From positions 1 to 64,000 of the forward strand of contig CAJUOO010000006.1 of NCBI GenBank assembly GCA_910588535.1: a DNA stretch of 64,000 nucleotides. Reading direction: 5' to 3'. Below the pieces are notes generated by a model that was given only the letters and a program-made list of their open reading frames with translations, searched no databases and had not been told where the DNA came from. Source of the stretch: an uncultured Lachnospiraceae bacterium (lineage in GTDB: Bacteria > Bacillota > Clostridia > Lachnospirales > Lachnospiraceae). Both the position numbers and the translations under genes were made by a program. This document shows positions 52,417 through 61,903 of this stretch, piece after piece. Numbering within the stretch: position 1 is the first letter of the stretch; every line of letters begins with the position of its first letter.

Positions 52417-54069
52417 ATGTTAAATTATAAGAAATATCAGAGAGTTCCGGTTGTATATATGCCGGAGAGAGAGTGGCCGAACAAGGAGATTAAAAAAGCA
52501 CCTGTATGGTGCAGTGTAGATCTGAGGGATGGAAATCAAGCTTTGGTGGAACCCATGGTGGTGGAAGAAAAGATTGAGATGTTCTCCCTTCTGGTAAAGC
52601 TGGGCTTTAAGGAGATTGAGGTTGGATTTCCCTCAGCATCCCAGATCGAATATGACTTTTTAAGACAATTGGTGGATCGGTCCTTAATACCAGATGATGT
52701 GACGGTTCAGGTTTTGGTACAGTGCAGGCAAGAACTGATTGAGAGAACGTTTGAAGCATTACAGGGAATTAAGAGAGCGATCGTTCATATCTATAATTCC
52801 ACCTCCACTTTGCAGCGAGATGTTGTATTCCACATGAATAAGGAAGAGATCAAGCAGATCGCCATCTACGGCGCCGAGCTTGTAAAGAAACATACAGCAG
52901 AATTTGATGGAGAGATTATACTGGAATATTCTCCTGAAAGCTTCACGGGCACAGAGTTAGAATATGCTTTGGAGGTCTGCAGCGCCGTTCAGGATATATG
53001 GCAACCGACACCTGACAATAAGATTATCTTTAATCTTCCCTCTACTGTCGAGATGACAACACCAAATGTCTACGCAGATCAGATTGAATGGATGCACAAG
53101 CATTTTAAGAATAGGGACAGTATTATCTTAAGTGTGCATCCACATAATGACCGAGGTACAGGTGTGGCTTCTGCTGAGCTTTCCTTGTTGGCAGGTGCGG
53201 ATCGTGTGGAGGGAACACTGTTCGGAAATGGGGAGAGAACCGGCAATGTTGATATTGTCAATATTGCCTATAATATGTTCTCACAGGGAATCGATCCAGA
53301 ACTGAATCTGGAACATGTCAATGAGATCATTGAGGTATATGAGCACTGCTGCAAGATACCAGTACACATTCGGCATCCATATGCTGGCAAATTAGTGTTT
53401 ACCGCATTTTCTGGATCTCATCAGGATGCGATCAACAAGGGTATGGCTGCGATGAAGGAGCGCGGGGACAGCATATGGGCCGTTCCATATCTCCCGATTG
53501 ATCCGATTGATATTGGCAGAGAATACGAGCCAGTTGTGAGAATCAACAGCCAGTCTGGCAAGGGCGGTGTCGCATTTGTTATGGATACCTATTTTGGCTT
53601 TAAGCTGCCAAAGGGTATGCACAGAGAATTTGCCGACGTGATTCAGGCAATTGCGGAGCGACAGGGCGAGGTGGCTCCAGAACAGATTATGGACAATTTT
53701 AGAGAACAATATCTGGAAAAGAAACAGCCTTATCATTTCCTGAGATGTCGCTATACAGATATTAATGATAAGGATACACATGTGGTTCTTGAATTTGAAG
53801 ATCATGGTGCTTTAGTGACAAACGAGGCAGAAGGAAACGGACCGATCGACGCGGTGAAAAATGCATTTGAAGCAAAGATTGGCAGAAATGTCAAGGTTTT
53901 GGACTATTCCGAACATGCATTGCAGTCTGGTTCTATGGCACAGGCGGCAGCATATATTCATCTGATGGATATAGATTCTGGAAAAGTAACTTATGGAGTA
54001 GGAATTAGTTCTAATATCACACGTGCATCCATTCGAGCGCTCTTCTGTGCCGTCAACCGTCTGAGCTGA
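52417..54069 (+). CDS. leuA: 2-isopropylmalate synthase
   Basis: A 550-residue enzyme with AGGAGG before the ATG. It catalyses the first step of leucine synthesis, from 2-ketoisovalerate and acetyl-CoA. The catalytic barrel has VDLRDGNQALVEPM and the metal motif SVHPHNDRGTG. The C-terminal third (about 430-550) is the regulatory domain (VVLEFEDHGALVTNEAEGNGPIDA) that binds leucine for feedback control. The length and N-terminal NYKKYQRVPV segment match the long LeuA2 form. It stands alone, without leuBCD. Confidence 0.95.
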   Translation: MLNYKKYQRVPVVYMPEREWPNKEIKKAPVWCSVDLRDGNQALVEPMVVEEKIEMFSLLVKLGFKEIEVGFPSASQIEYDFLRQLVDRSLIPDDVTVQVLVQCRQELIERTFEALQGIKRAIVHIYNSTSTLQRDVVFHMNKEEIKQIAIYGAELVKKHTAEFDGEIILEYSPESFTGTELEYALEVCSAVQDIWQPTPDNKIIFNLPSTVEMTTPNVYADQIEWMHKHFKNRDSIILSVHPHNDRGTGVASAELSLLAGADRVEGTLFGNGERTGNVDIVNIAYNMFSQGIDPELNLEHVNEIIEVYEHCCKIPVHIRHPYAGKLVFTAFSGSHQDAINKGMAAMKERGDSIWAVPYLPIDPIDIGREYEPVVRINSQSGKGGVAFVMDTYFGFKLPKGMHREFADVIQAIAERQGEVAPEQIMDNFREQYLEKKQPYHFLRCRYTDINDKDTHVVLEFEDHGALVTNEAEGNGPIDAVKNAFEAKIGRNVKVLDYSEHALQSGSMAQAAAYIHLMDIDSGKVTYGVGISSNITRASIRALFCAVNRLS

Positions 54070-54071
54070 CA

Positions 54072-54118
54072 CATGTCAAAAATATCTCTGTAAAGTGTAA
54101 GAACACAGATATGACATG
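54072..54118. other. Hairpin directly downstream of leuA
   Basis: CATGTCA (54072-54078) pairs with TGACATG (54112-54118), with inner ATATCT...AGATAT pairing. It precedes the main terminator. No function is assigned. Confidence 0.35.
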
Positions 54119-54166
54119 CAAAATGATAGAAACGATAATTGTAACTGGATAATAAATGGTATGGAT

Positions 54167-54206
54167 AATATCTCTTCCCATGGTGTATGATCTGGGAAGA
54201 GATATT
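54167..54206 (+). terminator. Terminator of leuA
   Basis: AATATCTCTTCCCA (54167-54180) pairs perfectly with TGGGAAGAGATATT (54193-54206), followed by TTGTT. It ends 28 bp before the regulator's start codon, so the next gene must have a promoter nearby or be reached by readthrough. Confidence 0.85.
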
Positions 54207-54234
54207 TTGTTACACAGGAAAGAAGGGAGAGCCT

Positions 54235-56451
54235 ATGAAGCGTTTTTTTTCAAATCATATATTTATGCACAATAAGCTTTTAAAAAGCAGGCTGTTTATC
54301 AGAATGTTTCTCTCCTACTTGCTGATTATCTCTCTGTTTTTTTCTGTATATTCCATCTTCGCCACATTTCAGTATTATTCTGCTTATCAAGAGGATCTGA
54401 GAAGAAAGTACGAACTCAAGGCAGATGCCATTGGAAACTCCATGGATTTCGAGCTTTTGAGCGCACAGCATATCGTGTCAAGCATAAACGGATCAGCGAC
54501 GCTTCGCAATCTGTACTCTGCGATTTTAGTGGAGGGAAAGGCAGTGAATTCCTATCTATTATATCAGGGACTTCAAGAACTGAAAAATATTAAGGCTTCC
54601 AGCAATAACTACAGAATCTATAATATTATCCTTCTGTTTAAAGATTATGACAGAGCCTACACAGCTTCCTCCGCGATCCATCTCAACCATGCCTACACTC
54701 TGGGACTTGAGCGTCCCTTTGTCAAACAGGGCAGAGTGAGTGATCTGCTGGACGCAAGCTCTGTCGGGGATATTATTTTTAACACGGAATATGTGATCTA
54801 TGGAGATGAGTACTCCTATTCCACTTCAGCGATGGAGAAAGGTAGTATACTTGTGTTATTTAATAAAAAAAATCTGGAACAGAAAATAGAACAGATTGCA
54901 GAAATCTATACAGGCTACCGAATCTATCACGACAAAAATATGATTTTAGAAAAAGGAACGTTTACTGGTAACTGCTTTCGCGTGACGTCCAGTGTTCATC
55001 CTGAAATATATTATGAGCTGTATGTGGATTTTACTAATTTTTCTATGGGCTTTAATGGTGCCTTAGTTATCACTCTCACGATAGGCTTTTTGGTCAGCGC
55101 AGCATTTGCCGTGCTTGCCTTTGTGCTCTCTCTGCGCTATTATTCTCCAATTGGGAATATCGAGAGGTTTATCGAGAGCGGTGAGCTGGAGGATGTGGAG
55201 CAGGAGGAGAGGGAGGATGAATTTGGCACAATTATCAAGGGAATCCAGAGCCTTCTGGGGGAAAACAACGGCTACAGGGAGAGAATGATCCATATTTCTC
55301 CATATGCAAAGCAGGGAATGTTACATGGAATTTTAAATGGAAATATGGAACAGGACAGGCTGCGTATTTTAATCGACGAGCAGTATATTGATCTTAAAAG
55401 AAGTTATTTCGCACTTGCATTGACCAATGTCGTCTATCAGGGGACTGGAAAAACCAGCTCCTTAAAACAAAAGGATGCACTGATGCTGATCCAGTCTGTC
55501 TGTCAGGAGCACTCTTTTGCGGAGATGCAGATAGATTGTTATGTGAAGGACATAGGAAATGTCTTTCTGATCGTCAACAGTGATGAGATGATACCTCTTG
55601 AGAAAGTATTCTATGATCTTCACAGGACAATCTGCCGGGAAATTGATGACGATAGTTGTCTGATCACCATAGGTGTAGGGCAGGTGGAGGATAATATAGA
55701 AAGGCTTAGCGAGGCGTGCCGCGACGCCATGCAGGCACTTGACGGCATGCTGACGGGCGGCAGAAACACTGTTTATTTTTATGAACCAGATAGAGAAAAG
55801 GATAAAAGAGAATATTATTTTCCAAAAGATGCACAGGGAAGACTTTTAAAAGCATTTAAGGAAAATAATAGCAAGGACCTTCACGCATTTTTGGATGAAT
55901 TATATGAGAAAAACACGAGGGATTATGACGAATCCCCTGACACTGTACGTCTTTTGCTGGATGAGCTTCATGTGTTGACCCTTCACGTACTCAAAAATAT
56001 TAATGCATTTCAGACAACAAGAATACAGATTGATAAAATCGATCAGGCAGCGACACTGGAGGAAATCTTCTCCTATTACCATGCAATCTATGAGACAGTT
56101 TGCAAGGAGCTTACCTCACTTTTGATGCCCAAAAAAGATATTGAAAAACTGGACGGAGAAATTCTTGCGTGTATGGAAGAAAATTATAAAAACCCCGAAC
56201 TTTCTCTTGCATTTCTCAGCGAGAGATTCGGGGTAAGCAATAAGTATATCTCCATGGTCTGCAAAAATCATCTCGGCAAAACCTACTTACAGTATGTTCA
56301 GGAGAAACGTATTCTGTATGCAGCCGAGCTTTTGCAAACCACAGAGAAATCCATTGAAGAAATTGCGGCAGAATGTGGCTACAGTAATGTATTAACTTTC
56401 CGCCGAAATTTTAAATCCATTATGAATGTAAATCCCGGAGACTACAGATAA
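54235..56451 (+). CDS. Membrane-anchored AraC-family regulator (YesN type)
   Basis: A 738-residue protein started at the ATG at 54235 (AAGGGAG upstream). A membrane helix (about 19-45, SYLLIISLFFSVYSIFATF) and a second (about 275-300, GALVITLTIGFLVSAAFAVL) enclose an outside sensor domain. A cytosolic linker with a GGDEF-like/AraC-associated region follows. The last 95 residues are two HTH motifs (LSLAFLSERFGVSNKYISMV and IEEIAAECGYSNVLTFRRNF). This layout is usual for one-component sugar regulators encoded near Lpl-type transporters. It probably controls the transporter operon at 47.4-52.0 kb, with leuA between them. Confidence 0.87.
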   Translation: MKRFFSNHIFMHNKLLKSRLFIRMFLSYLLIISLFFSVYSIFATFQYYSAYQEDLRRKYELKADAIGNSMDFELLSAQHIVSSINGSATLRNLYSAILVEGKAVNSYLLYQGLQELKNIKASSNNYRIYNIILLFKDYDRAYTASSAIHLNHAYTLGLERPFVKQGRVSDLLDASSVGDIIFNTEYVIYGDEYSYSTSAMEKGSILVLFNKKNLEQKIEQIAEIYTGYRIYHDKNMILEKGTFTGNCFRVTSSVHPEIYYELYVDFTNFSMGFNGALVITLTIGFLVSAAFAVLAFVLSLRYYSPIGNIERFIESGELEDVEQEEREDEFGTIIKGIQSLLGENNGYRERMIHISPYAKQGMLHGILNGNMEQDRLRILIDEQYIDLKRSYFALALTNVVYQGTGKTSSLKQKDALMLIQSVCQEHSFAEMQIDCYVKDIGNVFLIVNSDEMIPLEKVFYDLHRTICREIDDDSCLITIGVGQVEDNIERLSEACRDAMQALDGMLTGGRNTVYFYEPDREKDKREYYFPKDAQGRLLKAFKENNSKDLHAFLDELYEKNTRDYDESPDTVRLLLDELHVLTLHVLKNINAFQTTRIQIDKIDQAATLEEIFSYYHAIYETVCKELTSLLMPKKDIEKLDGEILACMEENYKNPELSLAFLSERFGVSNKYISMVCKNHLGKTYLQYVQEKRILYAAELLQTTEKSIEEIAAECGYSNVLTFRRNFKSIMNVNPGDYR

Positions 56452-56464
56452 AAATAGCGCATAT

Positions 56465-57400
56465 CTATTCTCTCTCCCTCTGCCAGAAATTTTTATTGCT
56501 GGTAAAATACATCAACATCTGCTCCGGCATTCTGTCATAATGACTGCCCAACAGATAACCTGTATACTTTGCTATACTGCTTATCAGCAGAGATGGTAGC
56601 AGATACCATCTTCTCGTCTTTATAAGATATACCGCCGTCTTTTTTACCATGCGAGCACCTTCTGTCTCAGATGATATATTAGCAAAAATCTTCGGATTCT
56701 GTTTTTGTGACACAGCAAGATCAAAAGTTCTGCGAAGCTGCTGCATGCCAGTATAATTGTGGGAGTGATACACCCTCGCATCTGCCGCATAATACACTGC
56801 TTTTCCAGAATCTAAAGTTTTTTTTGCAAATATCATATCTTCATTGAAGATAGCCCTTCTCGGAAAACCGCCAAGCATCAGATAATCCGTCTTTCTGTAG
56901 ATAGCACAGACATCGGAGCAGAAAAAAGCCTTGATGCCAAGAGTCTCAATATCCTTTTTTATCTTTTTCCTGCTCTCCTTCGGATAGTTATAGTTTCTGA
57001 TGTAGGCATCCACTGGATTGCTGCCCGGACTGGGAAGCTGTCTTGCATATGCCACCGCAACCTGCGTATCCTCCATTGCATGATATAGCCTACTAAGCAA
57101 TCTTTCATCCGCTGGAACTGCATCCTGTGTCATAAATATCATATATGGTGCTGTGGAAAGCTCTGCTCCCATACATCTTGTGCCACCATGATCAAATTCA
57201 TGCTCCCTCACGTGATGGACTTCTGCCTCTGGTATACCTTTGATCCATTCTCTGCGCCAATGCATTTTCCCTGTATTCAGCAGAATAATACGGGAAGGTG
57301 GCAGCGTCTGACTGTGAAGCCCCATCAGAAGATACCTGAATTTCTTATCTGGTTTATATACGGTTATAATTACATCAATCTCTGGCAACTTATGCCTCAT
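56465..57400 (-). CDS. Glycosyltransferase family 2, rhamnosyltransferase-like
   Basis: A 311-residue protein with a GT-A fold. It shows IDVIITVYKPDKKFRYLLMGL, HGGTRCMGAELSTAPYMIFMTQ followed by DAVPAD (metal site), and FNEDMIFAKKTLDSG. It resembles RfbN/RgpB-type rhamnosyltransferases and may use the dTDP-rhamnose made by the rml genes at 41-47 kb. It overlaps glmM by 11 bp, so the two are co-transcribed. The sugar specificity is inferred. Confidence 0.8.
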   Translation of the reverse strand: MRHKLPEIDVIITVYKPDKKFRYLLMGLHSQTLPPSRIILLNTGKMHWRREWIKGIPEAEVHHVREHEFDHGGTRCMGAELSTAPYMIFMTQDAVPADERLLSRLYHAMEDTQVAVAYARQLPSPGSNPVDAYIRNYNYPKESRKKIKKDIETLGIKAFFCSDVCAIYRKTDYLMLGGFPRRAIFNEDMIFAKKTLDSGKAVYYAADARVYHSHNYTGMQQLRRTFDLAVSQKQNPKIFANISSETEGARMVKKTAVYLIKTRRWYLLPSLLISSIAKYTGYLLGSHYDRMPEQMLMYFTSNKNFWQRERE

Positions 57401-58733
57401 ATCCTTTTTCCTTTATTTTATCTATTACTATCGCAACACCCTTCTGCGCCAGCTCCTCGCTTCTCGCCTCTGCCATCACACGGATCAAAGGCTCTGTCCC
57501 ACTCGCGCGAAACAACATTCTGCCCTCCGTCCCAAGATATTCCTCCGCCTTTGCCACTGCATCCTTAATATCAGAATCATTCAGCACCGTGTCCTTATCC
57601 TTAACCCTGATATTCTGCAAAAGCTTAGGGAAGATTGTAACTGGCTCCGCAAGCTTACTTAATGTGGACTTCTGCTCCAGCATTGCCTCCATGATCTTCA
57701 ATGAAGTTAAAATGCCATCTCCCGTCACTGCATGCTTACTAAATATAATATGCCCAGATTCTTCTCCTCCTAATCCATAACCGTTTGCCCGCATATTCTC
57801 ACCTACATATTTATCACCAACCGCAGTTGTCTCATAGCGGATTCCTTCTTGTTCAAATGCCTCATAGAGTCCCATATTGGACATCACTGTTGTCACCACT
57901 GTGTCATAGGGAAGCTGTCCTTGGCTCTTCATATAACTGCCACATACATACATAATCACATCCCCGTCTATAATCCTGCCGTTTTCATCCACAGCAAGAC
58001 AGCGATCTGCATCCCCGTCATAGGCAAAGCCCACATCCAGACCGTGTTCCTTCACAAAAGCCTGCAGTCTGCCAATATGTGTTGAGCCACAATCTGTATT
58101 AATATTTATGCCATCTGGGTTATTGTTGATCACATAAGTTCTAGCTCCCAGAGCATCAAAAACATTCTTTGCAATCGCTGACGCACTGCCATTTGCACAG
58201 TCCAATCCCACCTTTTTATCCTTAAAAGAGCGCGTGGCAACAGCGATCAGGTATCCAATATAACGATTTCTTCCCGCCGCATAATCGGTTGTTCTTCCGA
58301 TATTCTCCCCGACAGCAAATGGTATCTCCTCCATTTTGCCATCAATGTAGTCCTCAATAAGCCCCTCCACTTCAGGCTCCAACTTCTGTCCCTCACCATT
58401 CAGCACCTTAATTCCATTATCATAAAATGGATTATGACTTGCCGAGATCATAATGCCACAATCAAATTCATCACTTCTTATCACATAGGATACACTGGGT
58501 GTCGTTGTCACATGAAGCAAATACACATCCGCACCGGAGGCCGTCAAGCCTGCCACCAGAGAGTACTCAAACATATAACTGCTTCTTCTGGTATCCTTGC
58601 CAATAACAACCTTCGCCTTATGCTCCTTTCCATAGTACCATCCCAAAAACCTTCCTACCTTGTAGGCATGTTCTACGGTTAATTCCTTATTCGCCTCTCC
58701 GCGAAATCCGTCTGTTCCAAAATATTTTCCCAT
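57390..58733 (-). CDS. glmM: Phosphoglucosamine mutase
   Basis: A 447-residue protein started at the ATG at 58731-58733 (GAGGAAT upstream); the open frame extends 48 codons further without support. It interconverts GlcN-6-P and GlcN-1-P for UDP-GlcNAc and peptidoglycan. It shows GTDGFRGEAN, the phosphoserine loop ISASHNP with Ser99, the metal loop DGDADRC, GGEESGH, and the C-terminal FRASGTEPLIRVMAE. It lies downstream of cdaA and cdaR, as in many Firmicutes, where the CdaA and GlmM proteins interact. Confidence 0.95.
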   Translation of the reverse strand: MGKYFGTDGFRGEANKELTVEHAYKVGRFLGWYYGKEHKAKVVIGKDTRRSSYMFEYSLVAGLTASGADVYLLHVTTTPSVSYVIRSDEFDCGIMISASHNPFYDNGIKVLNGEGQKLEPEVEGLIEDYIDGKMEEIPFAVGENIGRTTDYAAGRNRYIGYLIAVATRSFKDKKVGLDCANGSASAIAKNVFDALGARTYVINNNPDGININTDCGSTHIGRLQAFVKEHGLDVGFAYDGDADRCLAVDENGRIIDGDVIMYVCGSYMKSQGQLPYDTVVTTVMSNMGLYEAFEQEGIRYETTAVGDKYVGENMRANGYGLGGEESGHIIFSKHAVTGDGILTSLKIMEAMLEQKSTLSKLAEPVTIFPKLLQNIRVKDKDTVLNDSDIKDAVAKAEEYLGTEGRMLFRASGTEPLIRVMAEARSEELAQKGVAIVIDKIKEKGYEA

Positions 58734-58885
58734 ATTATTCCTCATTTCTGCGCTATTTTTTGTATATAACATCTCTGTGTCATACAGCGCACTGACACAA
58801 ATTGCTGTGCAAAAAATTACTATATTATATGTACACCTGCCAGCTTTGTTATATAGTCTTCGAGTGCCCGTGCACACAACGAAAT

Positions 58886-58907
58886 AGGGGCAAATTCTTT
58901 TGCCCCT
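58886..58907 (-). terminator. Hairpin after the HPr gene
   Basis: AGGGGCAAA and TTTTGCCCCT form a tight stem at 58886-58907, just past the stop of the HPr gene. The following minus-strand bases (ATTTCG) are a weak U-tract, so termination may be partial and allow transcription into glmM. Confidence 0.65.
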
Positions 58908-58921
58908 AGACTATCATCTAA

Positions 58922-59185
58922 TTATTCACCCAAGCCACCCTGTACACAAGTAATCAACGCTGCCAGTGCTTCCTTCTCATCCTCACCCTCGCAGGTAAAT
59001 TCAATCTCATCCCCACATTTCACACATGCTCCCAGCACACTCAGCACACTCTTGGCATTAGCCGTGTTATCCCTAAAGCTAAAGGTTATCACTGATTTAA
59101 ACCTCATCGCTTCTTTACACAAAATTCCTGCTGGTCTTAGATGGAGACCCGTAGGGTTTTTGATTGTTACTTTTTCCTTTACCAT
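58922..59185 (-). CDS. ptsH: HPr phosphocarrier protein
   Basis: An 87-residue protein. The ATG at 59183-59185 has GGAGG 8-9 nt upstream. Numbered from it, the phosphorylated His falls at 15 (GLHLRPAG) and the regulatory Ser at 46 (NAKSVLSVLG), exactly the canonical positions. Both phosphorylation sites are present, so it can act in PTS transfer and in HPr kinase control; it is not a Crh-type protein lacking His15. It lies between cdaR and glmM, with no ptsI nearby. Confidence 0.9.
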   Translation of the reverse strand: MVKEKVTIKNPTGLHLRPAGILCKEAMRFKSVITFSFRDNTANAKSVLSVLGACVKCGDEIEFTCEGEDEKEALAALITCVQGGLGE

Positions 59186-59348
59186 TGCACATTCCTCCAA
59201 ATATATTTTATACTAAACCATATGTATAAGTTTTTGCTTTCAGCTACTGATTACCAGACTAAGCCTTCCACCCCTATACATGGTATTATAGCATTATCCG
59301 CAAAAATACACAAGCAAAACCAGAGAACATGCTTTATGGATTTGAGCG

Positions 59349-60875
59349 TTATGTACTTAGAGGTTCTGTTGTTTCTGATCCCTGTGGTGTCTCGGATTCT
59401 ACTTCTGAACTTGATTCTTCTGGCACCTCTTCCTTTGTCTCTGATTCTCCGGGATCTGGCACAGGCTTCACCATAACTGGAATTGTCGGCTCCACTGACT
59501 CTGTCTCCGGCTGGTTATGTCCCGTCTCTGTTTCTGGCTCAATATCTCCTCCCACATGAGTGCCACCATTATTCACCTCCACAGCATCCGTGGAGGATTC
59601 CTCCGCGGAGGAGGACTCCTCTTGTTCAGGATATGTCAATATCACAGTGATACGTGCCTGACGAATCAAAGCGACATTCTCAGGAACAGAAACTTCTATC
59701 TCAAACACATGGACACCGGCATCTCTGCCGCCAAGATCAATTGTCGGATTTAACATTCTAGCGTTTACTAACGCCAGATCAGCAGGAAGTCCCTCCAGCT
59801 CAACCATAGCATCTGGTGTCACCTCATAACTAATCTCCATCGTATCAGGAGGATTCAGCACCGTTAAGACATCTGTGGAAATGTGAACACTCTTTCTCTC
59901 CAGCTTCTCCACCTTTAGGACTACTGTGATATACCTCTCCTCCTCATAAAGCAGTTCTGTCCCCTCTGGAAGATATGGAAGAATATCAATAATCCCCTCC
60001 TTATTTCCAGTAAGGCCTGTCAGATCTAACGCCTCCTCTGATGATGGAATCGCAATCTGAGAAACTCCTGCCATCACATCCCTTGTCCCCTTCACCGACA
60101 CACTGTTGCGGGACAGCTCCATGCCAGTATAGCGATAACCATCCGCAACCTGACCATCTGCTTTTAGATGAATTGGCACTGACTGATACCTTAAAATATC
60201 CGCTCCAGCAAGAAGTGAGACTGCACTGATTGTGATATGTTCATTCTCGGCATAATCGATCACCTTACCATTGCCATCTATCAAAATAAGGGGCACACTC
60301 TTTCTCTTTACATCCGTCGACATCCCGTCGACATCCACTTGAACTATCACACGATGAATCTGCTCCATCACAGATTCTGGAGCCTTGATGTTGACCACAT
60401 TAGGTGATACCTCCGTATCTCCAACAAGATAGCCATCTGCTGGAACTCCCGTCGTTTCAATCTCAACGGGGAAACGTTGAGATCGAATTGGCTCCACCAC
60501 AATCTTCATGCTCTCTGTGATTTTATTCTGCAAAACGACTCCCTCAGGAAGAGACACAATATTGATCGGCACAGCTCCCACAGAAGAAACCTCACTGAAA
60601 TCTACTGTTGCCTTAATCTCTCCCCGATCTAGCTTATCAACCTTTGAGCGGGGTCCCTTCACCACAATTGAGGCCGTCCTATTCTCTTTAATTGTATATA
60701 CCTGACCCTCTCCCTGCCCGGTAATTGCATCCTCATTCAAAATTGTGATCTCCACAGAACGAATTGTCTTAATTATATCTGGATCATTAATATTAACTAC
60801 AACCAGCCACAAGATGAAGGCGAACACAACCGACATAATTTTTAATAACAAATTATGAGTGATTAATTTTTTCAT
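59349..60875 (-). CDS. cdaR: CdaR (YbbR-domain) regulator of diadenylate cyclase
   Basis: A 508-residue protein started at the ATG at 60873-60875, overlapping the end of cdaA by 23 bp. One N-terminal membrane helix (LLLKIMSVVFAFILWLVVV) is followed by about four YbbR beta domains outside the membrane (VEITILNEDAI, VPINIVSLPEGV, VPADGYLVGDTEVSPNVV). A tail of about 90 residues is rich in Glu, Ser, Thr and Pro. CdaR binds CdaA and adjusts c-di-AMP output. The acidic tail is longer than in the B. subtilis protein and may contact the wall. Confidence 0.9.
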   Translation of the reverse strand: MKKLITHNLLLKIMSVVFAFILWLVVVNINDPDIIKTIRSVEITILNEDAITGQGEGQVYTIKENRTASIVVKGPRSKVDKLDRGEIKATVDFSEVSSVGAVPINIVSLPEGVVLQNKITESMKIVVEPIRSQRFPVEIETTGVPADGYLVGDTEVSPNVVNIKAPESVMEQIHRVIVQVDVDGMSTDVKRKSVPLILIDGNGKVIDYAENEHITISAVSLLAGADILRYQSVPIHLKADGQVADGYRYTGMELSRNSVSVKGTRDVMAGVSQIAIPSSEEALDLTGLTGNKEGIIDILPYLPEGTELLYEEERYITVVLKVEKLERKSVHISTDVLTVLNPPDTMEISYEVTPDAMVELEGLPADLALVNARMLNPTIDLGGRDAGVHVFEIEVSVPENVALIRQARITVILTYPEQEESSSAEESSTDAVEVNNGGTHVGGDIEPETETGHNQPETESVEPTIPVMVKPVPDPGESETKEEVPEESSSEVESETPQGSETTEPLST

Positions 60876-61746
60876 TCTTTCGCCTTCCCTTCCAGAGTCT
60901 GAACCGTTTCGCATCAATGGTCTTATTCTGAAGCATCACCAGCTTATTTCTTAAGTTCTCACTGTCCAGATTTCTTAATAGTCTTCCGCCAAATGCAATC
61001 GTCACCTTTCCTGTCTCCTCTGACACGATAATGGTCATGGAATCTGTCACCTCGCTGATGCCAAGCCCAGCTCTATGCCTTGTACCCAGATCTTTACTGA
61101 TCTCCATATTATCTGAAAGTGGAAGATAACAGGTTGCCGACACTATTCGATCCCCTCTTATAATAATAGCCCCATCATGCAAAGGAGTGTTATGTTCAAA
61201 TATATTAATAAGTAACTGGCTGCTTATCAAGGAATCCAAAAAAATTCCTGTATTCTCATATTCTGTGAGAGGCACATCCTGTTCAATCACTATCAGGGCA
61301 CCTGTCTTGGTCTTTGCAAGCGCAAAGGACGCAGTGACGAGTTCCTGCACTGTCTTGTCACTAAACCTTTCTTTCGTTCCTTTAGCATCATCAAATGGTA
61401 TCACACCTGTAATAAAATTCTTGCGCCCAAGCTGTTCCAACGCCTTGCGCAACTCAGGCTGGAATATAATAATAATCGCCGTCACACCAAGCCCCAGCGT
61501 CCTCTCCGCCAGCCATATAATCGTGCTCATCTGAAACAGCATAGCAAGCAGTATAAAACCAAGCAATACCGCAATACCCTTAACTAAAATCCAAGCGCGG
61601 GTATTCTTGATCCATACCATAACCTGATACAGCAGAAAAGAAATAATCACGATTTCCACAATATCTGTATATTTAATGCTTGGAAGACGTGACATTTTCG
61701 CAAGCCACTCTGATATTGTCTCCCACAATGTTTCCATCTGATTCAC
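60853..61746 (-). CDS. cdaA: Diadenylate cyclase CdaA
   Basis: A 297-residue protein that makes c-di-AMP from two ATP. Three membrane helices occupy about residues 25-105. The DAC domain shows the catalytic motifs HDGAIIIRGDR (DGA) and GTRHRAGLGISE (RHR), separated by ATCYLPLSDN. It is the first of the cdaA-cdaR-(HPr)-glmM group. c-di-AMP controls potassium balance and wall stress, which fits its link with glmM. Confidence 0.96.
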   Translation of the reverse strand: MNQMETLWETISEWLAKMSRLPSIKYTDIVEIVIISFLLYQVMVWIKNTRAWILVKGIAVLLGFILLAMLFQMSTIIWLAERTLGLGVTAIIIIFQPELRKALEQLGRKNFITGVIPFDDAKGTKERFSDKTVQELVTASFALAKTKTGALIVIEQDVPLTEYENTGIFLDSLISSQLLINIFEHNTPLHDGAIIIRGDRIVSATCYLPLSDNMEISKDLGTRHRAGLGISEVTDSMTIIVSEETGKVTIAFGGRLLRNLDSENLRNKLVMLQNKTIDAKRFRLWKGRRKNEKINHS

Positions 61747-61903
61747 TTCCCTTCCATTTCCTAAAGTTTTCCATTCTCCACTGCACAGCTCGTGTGCTGA
61801 CTACTTCTAAATCGGACTATAAATACAAAATTACTTCCCAACCTGCCCAACACAGCAGCTAGAAATTTTAGAAAGTAACATATCAAATTGACAGGTAGTC
61901 CGT

